DNA of 64,000 nt from Marinibactrum halimedae (GCF_021234875.1 NZ_JAJQVM010000001.1:186001-250000); one strand, 5' to 3'. Positions 26,825 to 37,267 are shown, counted from the first letter of the stretch. Notes: a model not told the origin generated them from the sequence alone. Numbers and translations are program-made.

Positions 26825-27382
26825 ATGATAGAAGATATCAAACAAGACGCTGAAGAGCGTATGTCGAAAGCCATTGATGCTTTAGGGAATAATTTTAATA
26901 AAATTCGTACAGGTCGGGCCCACCCCAGTTTGTTAGATGGAATTACCGTAAGCTACTATGGTTCTGAAACACCGTTATCGCAGGCGGCCAACGTGTCTGT
27001 GTTAGATGCTCGTACCCTGTCCATTAGTGCATGGGACAAATCTTTGGTACCTGAGATTGAGAAAGCCATTATGAAGTCAGATCTAGGACTTAACCCTTCA
27101 ACAACGGGTGAGTTGATTCGTATTCCTATGCCTATGCTGACTGAGGAAACTCGTAAGGGATTCATCAAAACCGCGAGAGGAGAAGCGGAGCAGGCGCGGG
27201 TTTCTATTCGTAATGTGCGCCGTGATGCCATTTCAGACGTAAAGGCGTTGCTGAAGGAAAAAGAAATCAGCGAAGATGATGAGCGTAGAGCGGGAGATGA
27301 GATTCAAAAGATTACCGACAAGTATATAGCGGAAGTGGATAAAGCACTGACGAAAAAAGAAGCGGATTTAATGGAAATTTAA
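26825..27382 (+). CDS. frr: Ribosome recycling factor
   Basis: 185 residues, exactly the family length, with the [15 protein letters not shown] block and the C-terminal helix. Splits post-termination ribosomes together with EF-G. Confidence 0.97.
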   Translation: MIEDIKQDAEERMSKAIDALGNNFNKIRTGRAHPSLLDGITVSYYGSETPLSQAANVSVLDARTLSISAWDKSLVPEIEKAIMKSDLGLNPSTTGELIRIPMPMLTEETRKGFIKTARGEAEQARVSIRNVRRDAISDVKALLKEKEISEDDERRAGDEIQKITDKYIAEVDKALTKKEADLMEI

Positions 27383-27410
27383 TGCCGTTGCATGAATTTG
27401 CGGAGTGTTT

Positions 27411-28154
27411 GTGGAATCGCAAAAATTAAAGCATGTTGCCATTATTATGGATGGCAACAACCGCTGGGCTAAGCAGCGCGGTATGCTCGGTGCTGCTGGT
27501 CACAAAGCGGGGGTTGAGCGAATAAGAGACGTTCTGAAGGCGTGCAAGTCGCATGATATCGATGTTCTCACGTTATTTGCTTTCAGTAGTGAGAATTGGC
27601 GTCGTCCCATGAAAGAAGTGGATGCGTTAATGGGGCTCTTTTTAAGTTATCTGAAACGTGAAGCTAAAAAGCTCCAAGCAGAAGGTGTTGCCTTACGCAT
27701 TATCGGTAATCGTGCGCGATTTAGTCCACGTATTCAGAAAGCGATGTCAGAGGCTGAGTCTATTGCTTCTGAAGGTACTCGAACATTGGTCATTGCTGCC
27801 GATTATGGTGGTAAGTGGGATATTGCCCAGGCTTCCCGGCGCTTGGCTGAGCAGGTTGCAGCTGGTGAGTTGTCCCCTGATGATATAAATGAAGAAGTTT
27901 TTGGTGATGCGGTCAGTTTGTCTGATTTGCCCCCGTTGGATTTGTTAATTCGAACGGGTGGTGATTACAGAATCAGTAATTTCTTACTTTGGCAGGCGGC
28001 TTATGCTGAGCTGTTTTTCACTAATGTTTTTTGGCCTGATTTTAATGAAGCGTCGTTATCTGAAGCGGTGGAGGCATTTTATCGTCGACAGCGTCGTTTT
28101 GGTGGTCGCCTTCCCGAAGAGGATGAAAGTACAGTGGGTGTAGCTGGTGCTTAA
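27411..28154 (+). CDS. uppS: Undecaprenyl diphosphate synthase
   Basis: 247 residues from GTG 27411, chosen because the ribosome site GCGGAG (27400-27405) overlaps the earlier GTG at 27405 and fits this one. Contains HVAIIMDGNNRWA with the catalytic Asp, and FAFSSENWRRP; RTGGDYRISNF near the C-terminus. Makes the C55 lipid carrier for peptidoglycan and O-antigen. Overlaps cdsA by eight bases. Confidence 0.96.
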   Translation: MESQKLKHVAIIMDGNNRWAKQRGMLGAAGHKAGVERIRDVLKACKSHDIDVLTLFAFSSENWRRPMKEVDALMGLFLSYLKREAKKLQAEGVALRIIGNRARFSPRIQKAMSEAESIASEGTRTLVIAADYGGKWDIAQASRRLAEQVAAGELSPDDINEEVFGDAVSLSDLPPLDLLIRTGGDYRISNFLLWQAAYAELFFTNVFWPDFNEASLSEAVEAFYRRQRRFGGRLPEEDESTVGVAGA

Positions 28155-28980
28155 AGCTCGTGTTCTTAGTGCCATTGTTATGGCTCTTGTTTTCTTGTCT
28201 GCGTTGTTTCTCTTACCTGCGGTAGGTTTCTTTGTCTTTATTTCAATCGTTGTTCTGATGGCTGCGTGGGAGTGGGCTAACCTGGCGGGCTTTCAGCGTG
28301 CTTTAGAGAAGCTGGCTTTCACTGTTTTATTATCGGTCGCGGGGCTGTGCATTGGTTGGTATGTTGGCTTAGATACACTAACGTATTTATCCGAAGAGTC
28401 CATTCGTGATGTGGTGTTAACCGGTTGTGTGTGGTGGTGTATTGCGTTGCTTTGGGTGCAAGGTTACCCCAGTAGCGCGGTCTTTTGGGGCGCTAGAGCT
28501 TCTCGTTTAGCGATGGGTTTTTTTGTTCTACTTCCTGCGTGGTTAGGATTGATTTTTGTGCGCTCACTCGAGCAGGGCGCTTGGATGATTTTGTTATTGA
28601 TTGCCATTGTTGCTTGCGCAGACATAGGCGCTTACTTCACTGGAAAGGCATTTGGTCGCAGAAAGCTAGCCTCTGCCGTAAGCCCAGGAAAGTCTTGGGA
28701 AGGGGTTTGGGGAGGCTTCACTGCCAGTATGCTTTTAGCATTATTAATCGGACAAATGTGGTTTCCCGATCAGCAATTGGCACTGTTTGCGGTGGTGATT
28801 CCAACTGCCTTGGTTTCTATTCTGGGTGACCTGCTTGAAAGTATGGTTAAACGCCATAGGGGCATTAAAGACAGCGGTCAATTACTCCCGGGGCATGGTG
28901 GCGTATTAGATCGTGTTGATGGCATTACCGCTTCTGCGCCGGTTTTCACACTGGCTTTGCTTAGCACGGGTTTGGTGTAA
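28147..28980 (+). CDS. cdsA: Phosphatidate cytidylyltransferase
   Basis: 277 residues, GTG start inside the end of uppS. About seven to eight membrane segments; the signature near the C-terminus, SMVKRHRGIKDSGQLLPGHGG (given in part: RHRGIKDSG, LPGHGG, LDRVDG), is intact. Makes CDP-diacylglycerol at the inner membrane. Confidence 0.96.
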   Translation: MLKARVLSAIVMALVFLSALFLLPAVGFFVFISIVVLMAAWEWANLAGFQRALEKLAFTVLLSVAGLCIGWYVGLDTLTYLSEESIRDVVLTGCVWWCIALLWVQGYPSSAVFWGARASRLAMGFFVLLPAWLGLIFVRSLEQGAWMILLLIAIVACADIGAYFTGKAFGRRKLASAVSPGKSWEGVWGGFTASMLLALLIGQMWFPDQQLALFAVVIPTALVSILGDLLESMVKRHRGIKDSGQLLPGHGGVLDRVDGITASAPVFTLALLSTGLV

Positions 28981-29022
28981 GTGGTATACAAAAATGCCAG
29001 CAGAGTGCATGGGTAAGAGTGT

Positions 29023-30252
29023 ATGGGGAAGGAAGGTGTGAAGAAACAGTTTGTTACTGTTTTGGGTTCAACGGGTTCTATTGGTTTGAGTACGCTCGAT
29101 GTTATCTCTAGACACCCAGAACGTTTTCACGTTTACGCATTAACGGCGAATACCAAAGTAGAAGCGTTGGCTCGCCAGTGTCAGCAGTATCATCCCACGT
29201 TTGCCGTAGTCGCTGATGAAAAATCTGCGGTATTTCTCCAGCAAATCCTTGCAAAAGCTGATGTTAATACGGAAGTACTGTGGGGAGTTCAAGGTTTATG
29301 TCAGGTCGCTACTGAAGATCAGGTAGATACTGTCATGGCGGCCATTGTTGGTGCAGCGGGGTTGGAACCTACACTCGCGGCAGTCTATTCTGGCAAAAAA
29401 GTGCTATTAGCAAACAAAGAATCGCTGGTTATGGCTGGCGCATTGTTTATGGAGGCGGTACAAGATAGCGGTGCCGTTTTATTGCCTATCGATAGTGAGC
29501 ATAACGCTATTTTTCAATGCTTGCCCCAGAACTCATATACAGAATCTATCTCAGCCTCAGCTAAATATACATCTAACCTCAGGACACAAGGTATCCGTAA
29601 ACTTCTTTTAACCGGTTCAGGGGGGCCATTTCGTCAATCCTCTCTTGAACAATTACAGTCTGTTACTCCAGAGCAAGCCTGTAATCATCCAAATTGGTCT
29701 ATGGGCCCAAAGATATCTGTAGATTCTGCCACGATGATGAATAAGGGGTTGGAGTTTATAGAGGCTTGTTGGATGTTCTCTGCGTCTCCTGCTGATATAG
29801 AGGTAGTGGTTCATCCACAAAGTGTGATTCACTCAATGGTTGAATATGTGGATGGCTCGGTGCTTGCCCAATTGGGTAATCCAGATATGAGAACGCCGAT
29901 TGCCCATGCGTTGTCCTGGCCTGAAAGAGTTGAGTCGGGAGTGTCGTCACTGGATATATTTCAAGTGGCAAAGCTCGACTTTGAAGCGCCAGACTTGGAT
30001 AAATTCCCTTGTTTGAGGCTGGCGCAAGAATGTGCCGATCGTTTACCGAGTGCCGCGACTGTGTTGAACGCTGCCAATGAGGTAGCTGTGGACGCATTTC
30101 TACAAAACCGGTTGCCATTTTTGAGTATTTCGAGTGTCATAGAGCACACCTTGAGTAAGATTGAAGACGTCGAACCGCAAAGTATCGACGAGGTCAAAGA
30201 CATCGATCAGAGAGCACGCCATGTGGCGGAAGTGTTTTTAGCCAGTCAATAA
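29023..30252 (+). CDS. dxr: 1-deoxy-D-xylulose 5-phosphate reductoisomerase
   Basis: 409 residues. NADPH motif [12 protein letters not shown], metal and substrate site SEHNAIFQ, flexible loop and [22 protein letters not shown]. Second step of the MEP isoprenoid pathway. The loop after the QCLPQ segment is a little longer and Ser-rich compared with E. coli. ATG 29023 is taken as start; a GTG at 29038 has its ribosome site too close. Confidence 0.96.
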   Translation: MGKEGVKKQFVTVLGSTGSIGLSTLDVISRHPERFHVYALTANTKVEALARQCQQYHPTFAVVADEKSAVFLQQILAKADVNTEVLWGVQGLCQVATEDQVDTVMAAIVGAAGLEPTLAAVYSGKKVLLANKESLVMAGALFMEAVQDSGAVLLPIDSEHNAIFQCLPQNSYTESISASAKYTSNLRTQGIRKLLLTGSGGPFRQSSLEQLQSVTPEQACNHPNWSMGPKISVDSATMMNKGLEFIEACWMFSASPADIEVVVHPQSVIHSMVEYVDGSVLAQLGNPDMRTPIAHALSWPERVESGVSSLDIFQVAKLDFEAPDLDKFPCLRLAQECADRLPSAATVLNAANEVAVDAFLQNRLPFLSISSVIEHTLSKIEDVEPQSIDEVKDIDQRARHVAEVFLASQ

Positions 30253-30366
30253 CTCAATAGATAGGCTTTTCCACTTATCGGTTTTTATTAAATAATAATG
30301 ATGAAATGACATCATTAACGTGGTCGGTATTGGGCCTGAACAGTATTCATCGGATTGGTTATACAG

Positions 30367-31719
30367 ATGATCGTATTTACAATATTGTGGTTTTTAGTCG
30401 CACTAGGCATTTTGGTCACGTTTCACGAGTTTGGACACTTTTATATTGCCAGGCGTTGCGGTGTAAAAGTCATTCGTTTTTCGGTTGGTTTTGGCAAGCC
30501 GCTATTGAGCTGGTATGACCGGCATGGCACTCAGTTTTCTTTGGCAGCGATTCCTCTGGGCGGGTATGTCAAAATGCTGGATGAGCGTGAGGGCCCGGTT
30601 CCTGACGATCAGCTAGAATATGCCTTTACTCGAAAGTCAGTTTGGCAGCGTATTGCCATCGTTGCTGCTGGTCCAGTTGCAAACTTCATATTGGCGATAG
30701 TTTTTTACTGGGCGGTGTTCTTACCTGCTGGTACCGATGTTATTCCGGTTATTGATCGTGTTTTCCCCGATTCTGTTGCGGAACAGGCGGGGTTGGAGTC
30801 TGGGCAGGAAATTCTTTCCGTGGATGGTGTTAAGACCCCAACATGGCAGCGATTGAACCAGCAGCTCCTTACACGCTTAGGAGAGTCCGGGCAGATTACG
30901 TTTACCACAAAATACCCTGATTCGGATCTCACTTATACTTCTTCAGCGTCTCTGGATGATTGGCTCAAAGGTGTAGATGAACCTAACCCCCTAGAAGGCT
31001 TGGGAGTGGAGTTATACCGGCCCAAGGTAGAGCCTAAAATTCAAAAGTTCACAGACAATAGCAGTGCCAAGTTGGCGGGTTTGGTCGCTGGTGATGTGAT
31101 TACCCATGTTGATGGTATTGTATTAGAAGATTGGAACCATTTGGTGTCTTACGTGAGTGAGCGTCCTGGTCAAACGATCATGTTTAGCTATGAGCGTGAT
31201 GGTGCTGCCGCCGATATGGAGATCGTCCCTGCTGCGGAAGAGCTGGAAAGTGGTGAAGTGCTGGGAAGAATCGGTATTTATCCGGTGGTGACGACTTGGC
31301 CAGAACACATGCTGCGTGAATATCGTTACAGTATCTTTGAGGCGATGGCTCGTGCAGGTGAGCGGACATGGGACACCGCCATGTTTGTGTTGATGTCGAT
31401 AAAAAAATTGATTGTGGGTGAGATCTCCACGAAAAACTTGAGTGGCCCAATCACCATTGCTAAAGTGGCCGGCGATTCGGCTGAGGCGGGCTGGATTTAT
31501 TACGTTGAGTTTCTTGCGCTGTTGAGTGTGAGCCTAGGCGTTTTTAACTTGTTGCCCATACCTGTTCTCGATGGTGGACATTTGTTGTATTACACCATCG
31601 AAGCCATAAAAGGAGGTCCAGTGCCTGAGCGCATACAAATGATCGGTTACCAACTGGGTTTGTTTTTAGTAGCCAGTATCATGATTTTGGCGTTCTATAA
31701 CGACATAATGCGCTTGTAA
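30367..31719 (+). CDS. rseP: Site-2 protease RseP
   Basis: 450 residues from ATG 30367 (a TTG four codons earlier is in frame), the same length as in E. coli. HEFGH zinc motif near the N-terminus, two tandem periplasmic PDZ domains (about 110-210 and 215-300), and the C-terminal NLLPIPVLDGGH motif with the third zinc ligand. Cleaves anti-sigma factors such as RseA within the membrane and signal peptide remnants. Lies next to bamA and skp, the targets of envelope stress control. Confidence 0.96.
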   Translation: MIVFTILWFLVALGILVTFHEFGHFYIARRCGVKVIRFSVGFGKPLLSWYDRHGTQFSLAAIPLGGYVKMLDEREGPVPDDQLEYAFTRKSVWQRIAIVAAGPVANFILAIVFYWAVFLPAGTDVIPVIDRVFPDSVAEQAGLESGQEILSVDGVKTPTWQRLNQQLLTRLGESGQITFTTKYPDSDLTYTSSASLDDWLKGVDEPNPLEGLGVELYRPKVEPKIQKFTDNSSAKLAGLVAGDVITHVDGIVLEDWNHLVSYVSERPGQTIMFSYERDGAAADMEIVPAAEELESGEVLGRIGIYPVVTTWPEHMLREYRYSIFEAMARAGERTWDTAMFVLMSIKKLIVGEISTKNLSGPITIAKVAGDSAEAGWIYYVEFLALLSVSLGVFNLLPIPVLDGGHLLYYTIEAIKGGPVPERIQMIGYQLGLFLVASIMILAFYNDIMRL

Positions 31720-31898
31720 CCTGAATGATTTAATGATCTTAGGGAACTGGTTTGCTCATCTTCTATCAAATAGGCGCTCATATTTAAAAACTGGGTCACA
31801 CCAGCTTGTAGACCAAAAGCCTTGAGTCATGATTATTTTGGTCGGCAGATATAAAAATGCGCTTAATGTTTAATTAATTTACTGATGCCTTTGCTTGT

Positions 31899-34616
31899 AT
31901 GAATCGCTTCTCGCTTATTTTTTCCTTCTTATTATTGTTTCCGTTGGTATCCCTTGCGGAAACCTTTCGTGTGAATGACATTCGTCTTCAGGGGCTTCAG
32001 CGGGTTTCTGCTGGTACCGTCTTTGCTTCGTTGCCAATACAGGTGGGGGCTCAAATCAGTGATGTTGAAATCCAACAGTTGAGCCGTGCACTGTTTAGAA
32101 CGGGCTTTTTTGAAGATATCTCTATTGGTCGTGATGGCTCTGTACTGGTGGTGACGGTAAAAGAAAGGCCCGCCATCAGCACCATTAACATTGAAGGTAA
32201 CAAAGCCATTAAAACGGAGGACCTTTTGTCTGGTCTGACCGAAAATGGCTTGGCAGAAGGCCAAATTTTTAAACGCGCGACCCTTGAAGGACTTACTCAA
32301 GAACTTCAACGCCAATACGTGGCGCAAGGGCGTTATTCCGCCAGTGTTGAGGCGAAGGTCGAGTCGCTTCCCCGAAACCAAGTTGGCTTGAATATCACCA
32401 TTGATGAAGGAACAGTGGCTAAAATCAAACACGTTAACATTGTTGGAAATGAGGTGTTTGACGATGAGCAGCTTTTGGAGTTGTTTGAATTAGGAACAGG
32501 TGGCTGGTTCTCTTGGTTTAGCAGTAAGAACAAATACTCCAAAGAAAAGCTTTCCGGTGATATCGAGCGATTGGAGTCGTACTATCTCGACCGCGGTTAT
32601 TTGCGCTTTTCTATTGATTCAACCCAAGTCTCTTTAAGTCCAGATAAAGAAACAGTTTACATCACACTGAATATCACGGAAGGCGATGTTTATACCGTAA
32701 GCGAAGTAGACCTCGCCGGTGATTTAGTCGTCGATGAAAGTCAAATTCGTCGATTGATTTTAGTGAAAGAAGAGCAGAATTTTTCACAAGTATTAATGAC
32801 CACGACTTCTGAATACATTACCAAACGCTTGGGGAACGAAGGCTATACCTTTGCCGACGTTCGAGGTATTCCAGAGCGTAATGATGACGACAATACCGTA
32901 AAAATTACCTTCTTCGTTGACCCAGGTAAGCGTGCGTATGTAAGGCGTATTGATTTTCGGGGTAATACCAAAACTTCTGATGAAGTCTTGCGTCGTGAGA
33001 TGCGGCAGATGGAAGGTGGGTCGGCATCCACTGCTGCGATTGAACAATCTAAAATTCGTTTAGAGCGCTTGGGGTACTTCAAAGAAGTTAATGTCGATAC
33101 CAAAGAAGTACCAGGCAGTAATGATTTAGTTGATGTTGAATACACAGTTGAAGAACAACCGTCAGGCAGTATTGGTGCTAGCGTGGGATATGCTCAGCAG
33201 ACAGGGGCCACGTTTGGGGCAAATGTACAGCAGGATAACTGGTTTGGTACTGGTAAATCAGTAGGATTTTCTCTCAACACAAACCGATTCGTGACGAGTT
33301 ATAGTTTTAATTACAACGACCCTTATTTTACGCCGGATGGTGTGAGTCGTGGTTTCAGTCTTTATTACCGAGAGAGGGATTTTGGTCAATTTAATGTCTC
33401 AAACTTTAATACTGATACCTATGGTGCAAACGTTACTTTTGGTTATCCCACCTCTGAAATATCGCGTATCAGTTTAGGCTTTGGATTCAGCAATATCAGT
33501 ATTGATACAGGGTTTGCGGCAGTACAAGAAATACGCTCAAGCCCTCGCTTAATTGAAGATGTACCTTTGCGTTATGTTGATCAAGACACGATTGATCGTA
33601 TTGAGGCGTTGATTGCCGGCGCTAGGGACTTGGATGGTGATGGCCTTTTGAGTGATGCTGAGCTGGAGGCTTTCCGTAATTATGACCCCGATGATGATCA
33701 AAGTACCTACGAGCCCAATGCCTCAGGGAATATTGACCCTTATGATTACTCCGGGATAGTAAGTACGATTACTGAAATGGATGATGTTTTATTACTCGAT
33801 AGTCCAGAAGGCTTTATTGATCGTAACGGTAATGAATTTAACATGTTCACCTTTAATCTCGGGTGGAGGCAGTCCACACTGAACCGAGGCCGCTTGGCAA
33901 CCCGTGGTGCATCACAGCAGGTATCGTTTGAATTGAGTGTGCCAGGCAGTGATTTGGAATACTACAAACTGACCTATAACGCGCAATATTTTAAGCCATT
34001 AACAAAGAATTTAACGCTTCGTTTAAGAACACAATTGGGTTTTGCTGAAAGTTACGGCAACACCAGTGAGCTGCCCTTTTTTGAGCATTTTTATGCGGGT
34101 GGTTTTGGCTCCGTACGTGGCTTTGAACGGAATACTCTAGGGCCACGTGCAAGCCCCGCTTTCTCTTATAACTTGTATAGAAGTCCGATCTCTGCCTCTG
34201 ATACTAACGCAGATGGAAACGCGGACGAGTTTGATAATTTAGCCTCTTATATTATTGATCCTGCAACAGGCCAACTCAGTGCGTCTCAGCGTACAAGAAA
34301 TGACAATCCTTTCGGTGGCAATGTCTTGATGGAGTTTGGTGCAGAGGTACTATTTCCTTTGCCTTTTATTAAAGATCAGCGCTCTATGCAGTCGGCCTTT
34401 TTTATTGATGCGGGCAATGTCTTCGATACTAATTGCCGATCCTCTCAGTTGAATTGTTACGATGTTGAGCCAGGACGTTTAAGCGCTTCTTATGGTCTAG
34501 GGTTAACTTGGATTACTGGTTTTGGTCCTTTAACGTTTAGTATTGCGAAACCCATTCAACAGCAAGAAGATGACGAAACAGAATTCTTCCAGTTCTCTTT
34601 GGGAAATACTTTTTAA
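31899..34616 (+). CDS. bamA: Outer membrane assembly factor BamA with EF-hand-like insertions
   Basis: 905 residues, about 95 longer than E. coli BamA. Signal peptide to about residue 20, five POTRA domains (about 22-420), then the beta-barrel. The conserved loop-6 motif VRGF is at 739-742. Two inserts stand out: loop 4, between the LGFGFSNISID strand and the FTFNLGW strand, is roughly 60 residues longer than in E. coli and contains a complete EF-hand loop at 577-588 (Asp at 1, 3, 5, Gly at 6, Glu at 12); loop 6 holds a second EF-hand-like segment at 768-779 shortly after VRGF. Both would be on the cell surface. Essential for outer-membrane protein insertion. The C-terminal Phe signature is present. 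Confidence 0.96.
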   Translation: MNRFSLIFSFLLLFPLVSLAETFRVNDIRLQGLQRVSAGTVFASLPIQVGAQISDVEIQQLSRALFRTGFFEDISIGRDGSVLVVTVKERPAISTINIEGNKAIKTEDLLSGLTENGLAEGQIFKRATLEGLTQELQRQYVAQGRYSASVEAKVESLPRNQVGLNITIDEGTVAKIKHVNIVGNEVFDDEQLLELFELGTGGWFSWFSSKNKYSKEKLSGDIERLESYYLDRGYLRFSIDSTQVSLSPDKETVYITLNITEGDVYTVSEVDLAGDLVVDESQIRRLILVKEEQNFSQVLMTTTSEYITKRLGNEGYTFADVRGIPERNDDDNTVKITFFVDPGKRAYVRRIDFRGNTKTSDEVLRREMRQMEGGSASTAAIEQSKIRLERLGYFKEVNVDTKEVPGSNDLVDVEYTVEEQPSGSIGASVGYAQQTGATFGANVQQDNWFGTGKSVGFSLNTNRFVTSYSFNYNDPYFTPDGVSRGFSLYYRERDFGQFNVSNFNTDTYGANVTFGYPTSEISRISLGFGFSNISIDTGFAAVQEIRSSPRLIEDVPLRYVDQDTIDRIEALIAGARDLDGDGLLSDAELEAFRNYDPDDDQSTYEPNASGNIDPYDYSGIVSTITEMDDVLLLDSPEGFIDRNGNEFNMFTFNLGWRQSTLNRGRLATRGASQQVSFELSVPGSDLEYYKLTYNAQYFKPLTKNLTLRLRTQLGFAESYGNTSELPFFEHFYAGGFGSVRGFERNTLGPRASPAFSYNLYRSPISASDTNADGNADEFDNLASYIIDPATGQLSASQRTRNDNPFGGNVLMEFGAEVLFPLPFIKDQRSMQSAFFIDAGNVFDTNCRSSQLNCYDVEPGRLSASYGLGLTWITGFGPLTFSIAKPIQQQEDDETEFFQFSLGNTF

Positions 34617-34640
34617 GGGGTATTAGAGTAACCCCCTTTC
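34615..34640 (+). terminator. Weak terminator after bamA
   Basis: AAGGGG / CCCCTT stem with a 12-base loop and a broken T tract, starting at the bamA stop codon. Confidence 0.45.
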
Positions 34641-34918
34641 CCTTTGAACGATCCGGTTGTTAAACAAACAACTTGGCAATTAGAAGGGATATTGGGTGTT
34701 CATTCTGGGATTTTTTGTGTGCAAGGTGCGTGACATAGCTGGAGCTTTTGTTTCCTTTGTGATCCAATACCGTCGCTTTTGTCATTGCAAAGCGCACCAC
34801 CCCTTCTACGTTATTGACAATAAGGGTGTTCAGATTTTATTCATTTTTTGAAAGCCATTATTTGCTTACAGTGAATGTTGTGTTGTGGCTCAATAGGATC
34901 GACCAATAGGAGTTAAGT
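34617..34918. other. bamA-skp spacer
   Basis: 302 bases with the weak bamA terminator, a second partly paired element CACCCCTT/AAGGGTG at 34796-34828, and a candidate skp promoter. No gene seen. Confidence 0.5.
34814..34842 (+). promoter_or_regulatory. Candidate sigma70 promoter for skp
   Basis: Perfect -35 TTGACA (34814-34819), 17-base spacer, -10 TTATTC (34837-34842). It indicates that skp may be transcribed separately from bamA. Confidence 0.45.
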
Positions 34919-35428
34919 GTGAAAAAGTTAAGTGCTTTCGTAGTGGCTATAGTTGCCATCGTTGTTTGTAGTGTGGCCTCTGCGGAAACCAAAGTGGTTG
35001 TCTTTGATTTGGAAGCAGCCATTTTAAATACCGATGCAGCGAAAAAAGCCAGTGAAGCTTTGAAGAAAGATGCAGAGTACGCTTCTTTACAAGCGACCTA
35101 TGACAGCTTGAGAGCAGATATGGCTGCTCTTCAAAAGAAGCAGGAAAGCAAGGGAATGACATGGGATGCCAATACTTTGGCAGAGCATCGTAAAACGGTT
35201 GAGTACAAAAGAGCGGATTTGGAGTTGGCAGTTAAAAAGTTACAAGCAGAGCAAAATGCTGCTGTTCGTGGCTTATTGCAAGAATATCAAGGTAAAGCAA
35301 AGAAAGCATTGGATGAAGTTATTAAAGCAGAAGGCATTTCTATTGTATTGAGTGCCAAGCAGTCTTACTACGCCGAACCGAGTGCAGATATTACTGGTAA
35401 GGTCACTGCAAAGCTCAACAAAATGTAA
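34919..35428 (+). CDS. skp: OmpH/Skp family periplasmic chaperone
   Basis: 169 residues from GTG 34919 with TAGGAG upstream. Signal peptide ending SVASAE, then a long charged alpha-helical hairpin (about 45-130) typical of the Skp tentacles. Prevents aggregation of unfolded outer-membrane proteins on their way to BamA. A strong terminator follows, so it ends a transcript. Confidence 0.92.
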   Translation: MKKLSAFVVAIVAIVVCSVASAETKVVVFDLEAAILNTDAAKKASEALKKDAEYASLQATYDSLRADMAALQKKQESKGMTWDANTLAEHRKTVEYKRADLELAVKKLQAEQNAAVRGLLQEYQGKAKKALDEVIKAEGISIVLSAKQSYYAEPSADITGKVTAKLNKM

Positions 35429-35511
35429 TTTATCATCAGCGGTATAAATACTTATCGTGAGTTTATGTCGTTGATATTACGATGAGATAATGTAATACAC
35501 TGGCAGCCTCG

Positions 35512-35552
35512 AAGTGAGCGGTTTCTTGAAACTGGCTCACTTTCTTGTTTTT
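35512..35552 (+). terminator. Terminator after skp
   Basis: AAGTGAGC (35512-35519) / GCTCACTT (35535-35542), 8-bp perfect, with inner GTTTC/GAAAC pairing, ending in TTTCTTGTTTTT. Confidence 0.85.
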
Positions 35553-35680
35553 AAGCCCAGATTTTATACTTATCGGTTTCAAAGTTTATATTTTAGTTGT
35601 TGTATCGTTAGCCCTAAGACTGGCATAGGACGATGTATTATTAAATAGGTCTATTTCTTCCAAATCGGCGTTAAGGTGGT

Positions 35681-36712
35681 GTGGCTTTGTTTGTATTAAA
35701 AGAACTTTCAGAGCGTATAGGCGCTGAACTTATTGGTGATCCTCAATTATCGATCACTGGAATTGCAACTCTTCAATCGGCTTCCCCGTCAGACATTTCT
35801 TTTCTAGCGAATCCGAAATATCAGAAGTACTTATCTAATACAAACGCTGGTGCTGTCATTTTGAGCCCAAAAGTCGCTGATGCCTTCGAAGGCAACAGAT
35901 TAATTTGTGGTGACCCTTATCTAGCGTACGCTGCTTTAACGGCTCTTTTTGCCGAGCCCTATGGAGGCCAAGAGCATTGCCACCCGAGTGCGGTCGTCAG
36001 TGATGGGGCGGAGATCGCCAGCACGGCTTGTGTCATGGCTAATGCTGTTGTTGAGGCAGGTGCGGTTATTGGTGAGGGCGCAGTTGTGGGCGCAGGCAGT
36101 GTCGTGGGGCGCCGTTCTATTGTTGGGGTGAATACTTGTCTTGCGGCGAATGTATCGGTTTATCACGATGTGAAGATAGGAGAAAACTGCATTATTCATT
36201 CCGGTGCGGTCATTGGTGGTGATGGGTTTGGGTTTGCTCCCAGTGGTAATGGTTGGGTGAAAATTCATCAACTTGGCGGTGTGAGGATAGGAAATCGCGT
36301 AGAAATTGGCGCAAACACCACTGTAGACCGAGGTGCCCTAGATGATACGGTTTTAGGAGACGGTGTGATTTTGGATAATATGGTACAAATAGGTCACAGC
36401 GCTGAACTGGGTGAAAACACAGCAATGGCAGCTTGCTCGGGTGTGTCGGGCAGTACCAAAGTAGGGGCGAATTGCACCATCGCGGGTGGGGTTGGAATTG
36501 CAGGGCATATAACGATAGTGGATGGTGTTCATATCACAGCGATGTCTATGATTACTAAATCTATCCTGTCACCGGGTTCTTATTCTTCCGGCACGCCATT
36601 TAATGATACAAAGTCGTGGCGTAAAAATGCGGTACGTTTCAATCAACTGGATAAAATAAGTAAGCGACTTTCCCTTCTAGAAACTCAGCATAAAATGACT
36701 GATGCTGATTAA
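35681..36712 (+). CDS. lpxD: UDP-3-O-acylglucosamine N-acyltransferase
   Basis: 343 residues from GTG 35681 with AAGGTGG before it. N-terminal uridine-binding domain, then a left-handed beta-helix of hexapeptide repeats, with HSGAVIGGDGFGFAP holding the catalytic region; C-terminal helix. Third step of lipid A synthesis. First gene of the lpxD-fabZ-lpxA-lpxB unit after the skp terminator. Confidence 0.96.
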   Translation: MALFVLKELSERIGAELIGDPQLSITGIATLQSASPSDISFLANPKYQKYLSNTNAGAVILSPKVADAFEGNRLICGDPYLAYAALTALFAEPYGGQEHCHPSAVVSDGAEIASTACVMANAVVEAGAVIGEGAVVGAGSVVGRRSIVGVNTCLAANVSVYHDVKIGENCIIHSGAVIGGDGFGFAPSGNGWVKIHQLGGVRIGNRVEIGANTTVDRGALDDTVLGDGVILDNMVQIGHSAELGENTAMAACSGVSGSTKVGANCTIAGGVGIAGHITIVDGVHITAMSMITKSILSPGSYSSGTPFNDTKSWRKNAVRFNQLDKISKRLSLLETQHKMTDAD

Positions 36713-36775
36713 GTTCTTGCCTTACTTTCATGATTCGTGAAAGCGCCTCATTTTTTGATTAATAAGGTTTTGTCT

Positions 36776-37213
36776 ATGATGGATGTTAATGAGATTAAGC
36801 GTTATTTACCTCATCGCTATCCGTTTTTATTGGTAGATCGGGTTGTAGATCTCGTGTTGGGAGAGTCTATACAGGCTTATAAGAATGTGTCGGTTAATGA
36901 AGATGTATTTTCTGGCCATTTTCCTCAGGCCCCTATTTTTCCAGGGGTTATGATTGTTGAGGCGTTGGCACAGGTATCTGGGATACTTGGCTTTAAGACA
37001 ATGGACAAAACGCCAGCAGACGGTTCTATTTATTTATTTGCCGGTGCCGATAATGTGCGTTTTCGCCGACAAGTAGTGCCTGGTGATCGTTTGGATTTGC
37101 GATCAAAAGTGATATCCAACCGTCGTGGTATTTGGAAATTTGAATGCGAGGCAAGTGTAGAGGGTGATTTGGCCTGTGCTTGTACCATTCTGTGTGCTGA
37201 TCGTGCTGTTTAA
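36776..37213 (+). CDS. fabZ: 3-hydroxyacyl-ACP dehydratase FabZ
   Basis: 145 residues from ATG 36776, where AAGG lies at proper spacing and homologues start with M(M)D-x-NEI; the frame begins 13 codons earlier. Catalytic His in GHFPQAP and Glu in VEALAQ. Supplies unsaturated and saturated acyl-ACP, competing with LpxA for hydroxymyristoyl-ACP. Confidence 0.96.
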   Translation: MMDVNEIKRYLPHRYPFLLVDRVVDLVLGESIQAYKNVSVNEDVFSGHFPQAPIFPGVMIVEALAQVSGILGFKTMDKTPADGSIYLFAGADNVRFRRQVVPGDRLDLRSKVISNRRGIWKFECEASVEGDLACACTILCADRAV

Positions 37214-37267
37214 CGCACATGAAAAGCAATATGATTAAAAATAGAAAATGAATCTTAGGAAGTAATA

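Noticed and set aside
31899-34616. Two-gene or frameshifted bamA because of its extra length
   Set aside because: The frame is continuous, with complete barrel motifs before and after the insertions.
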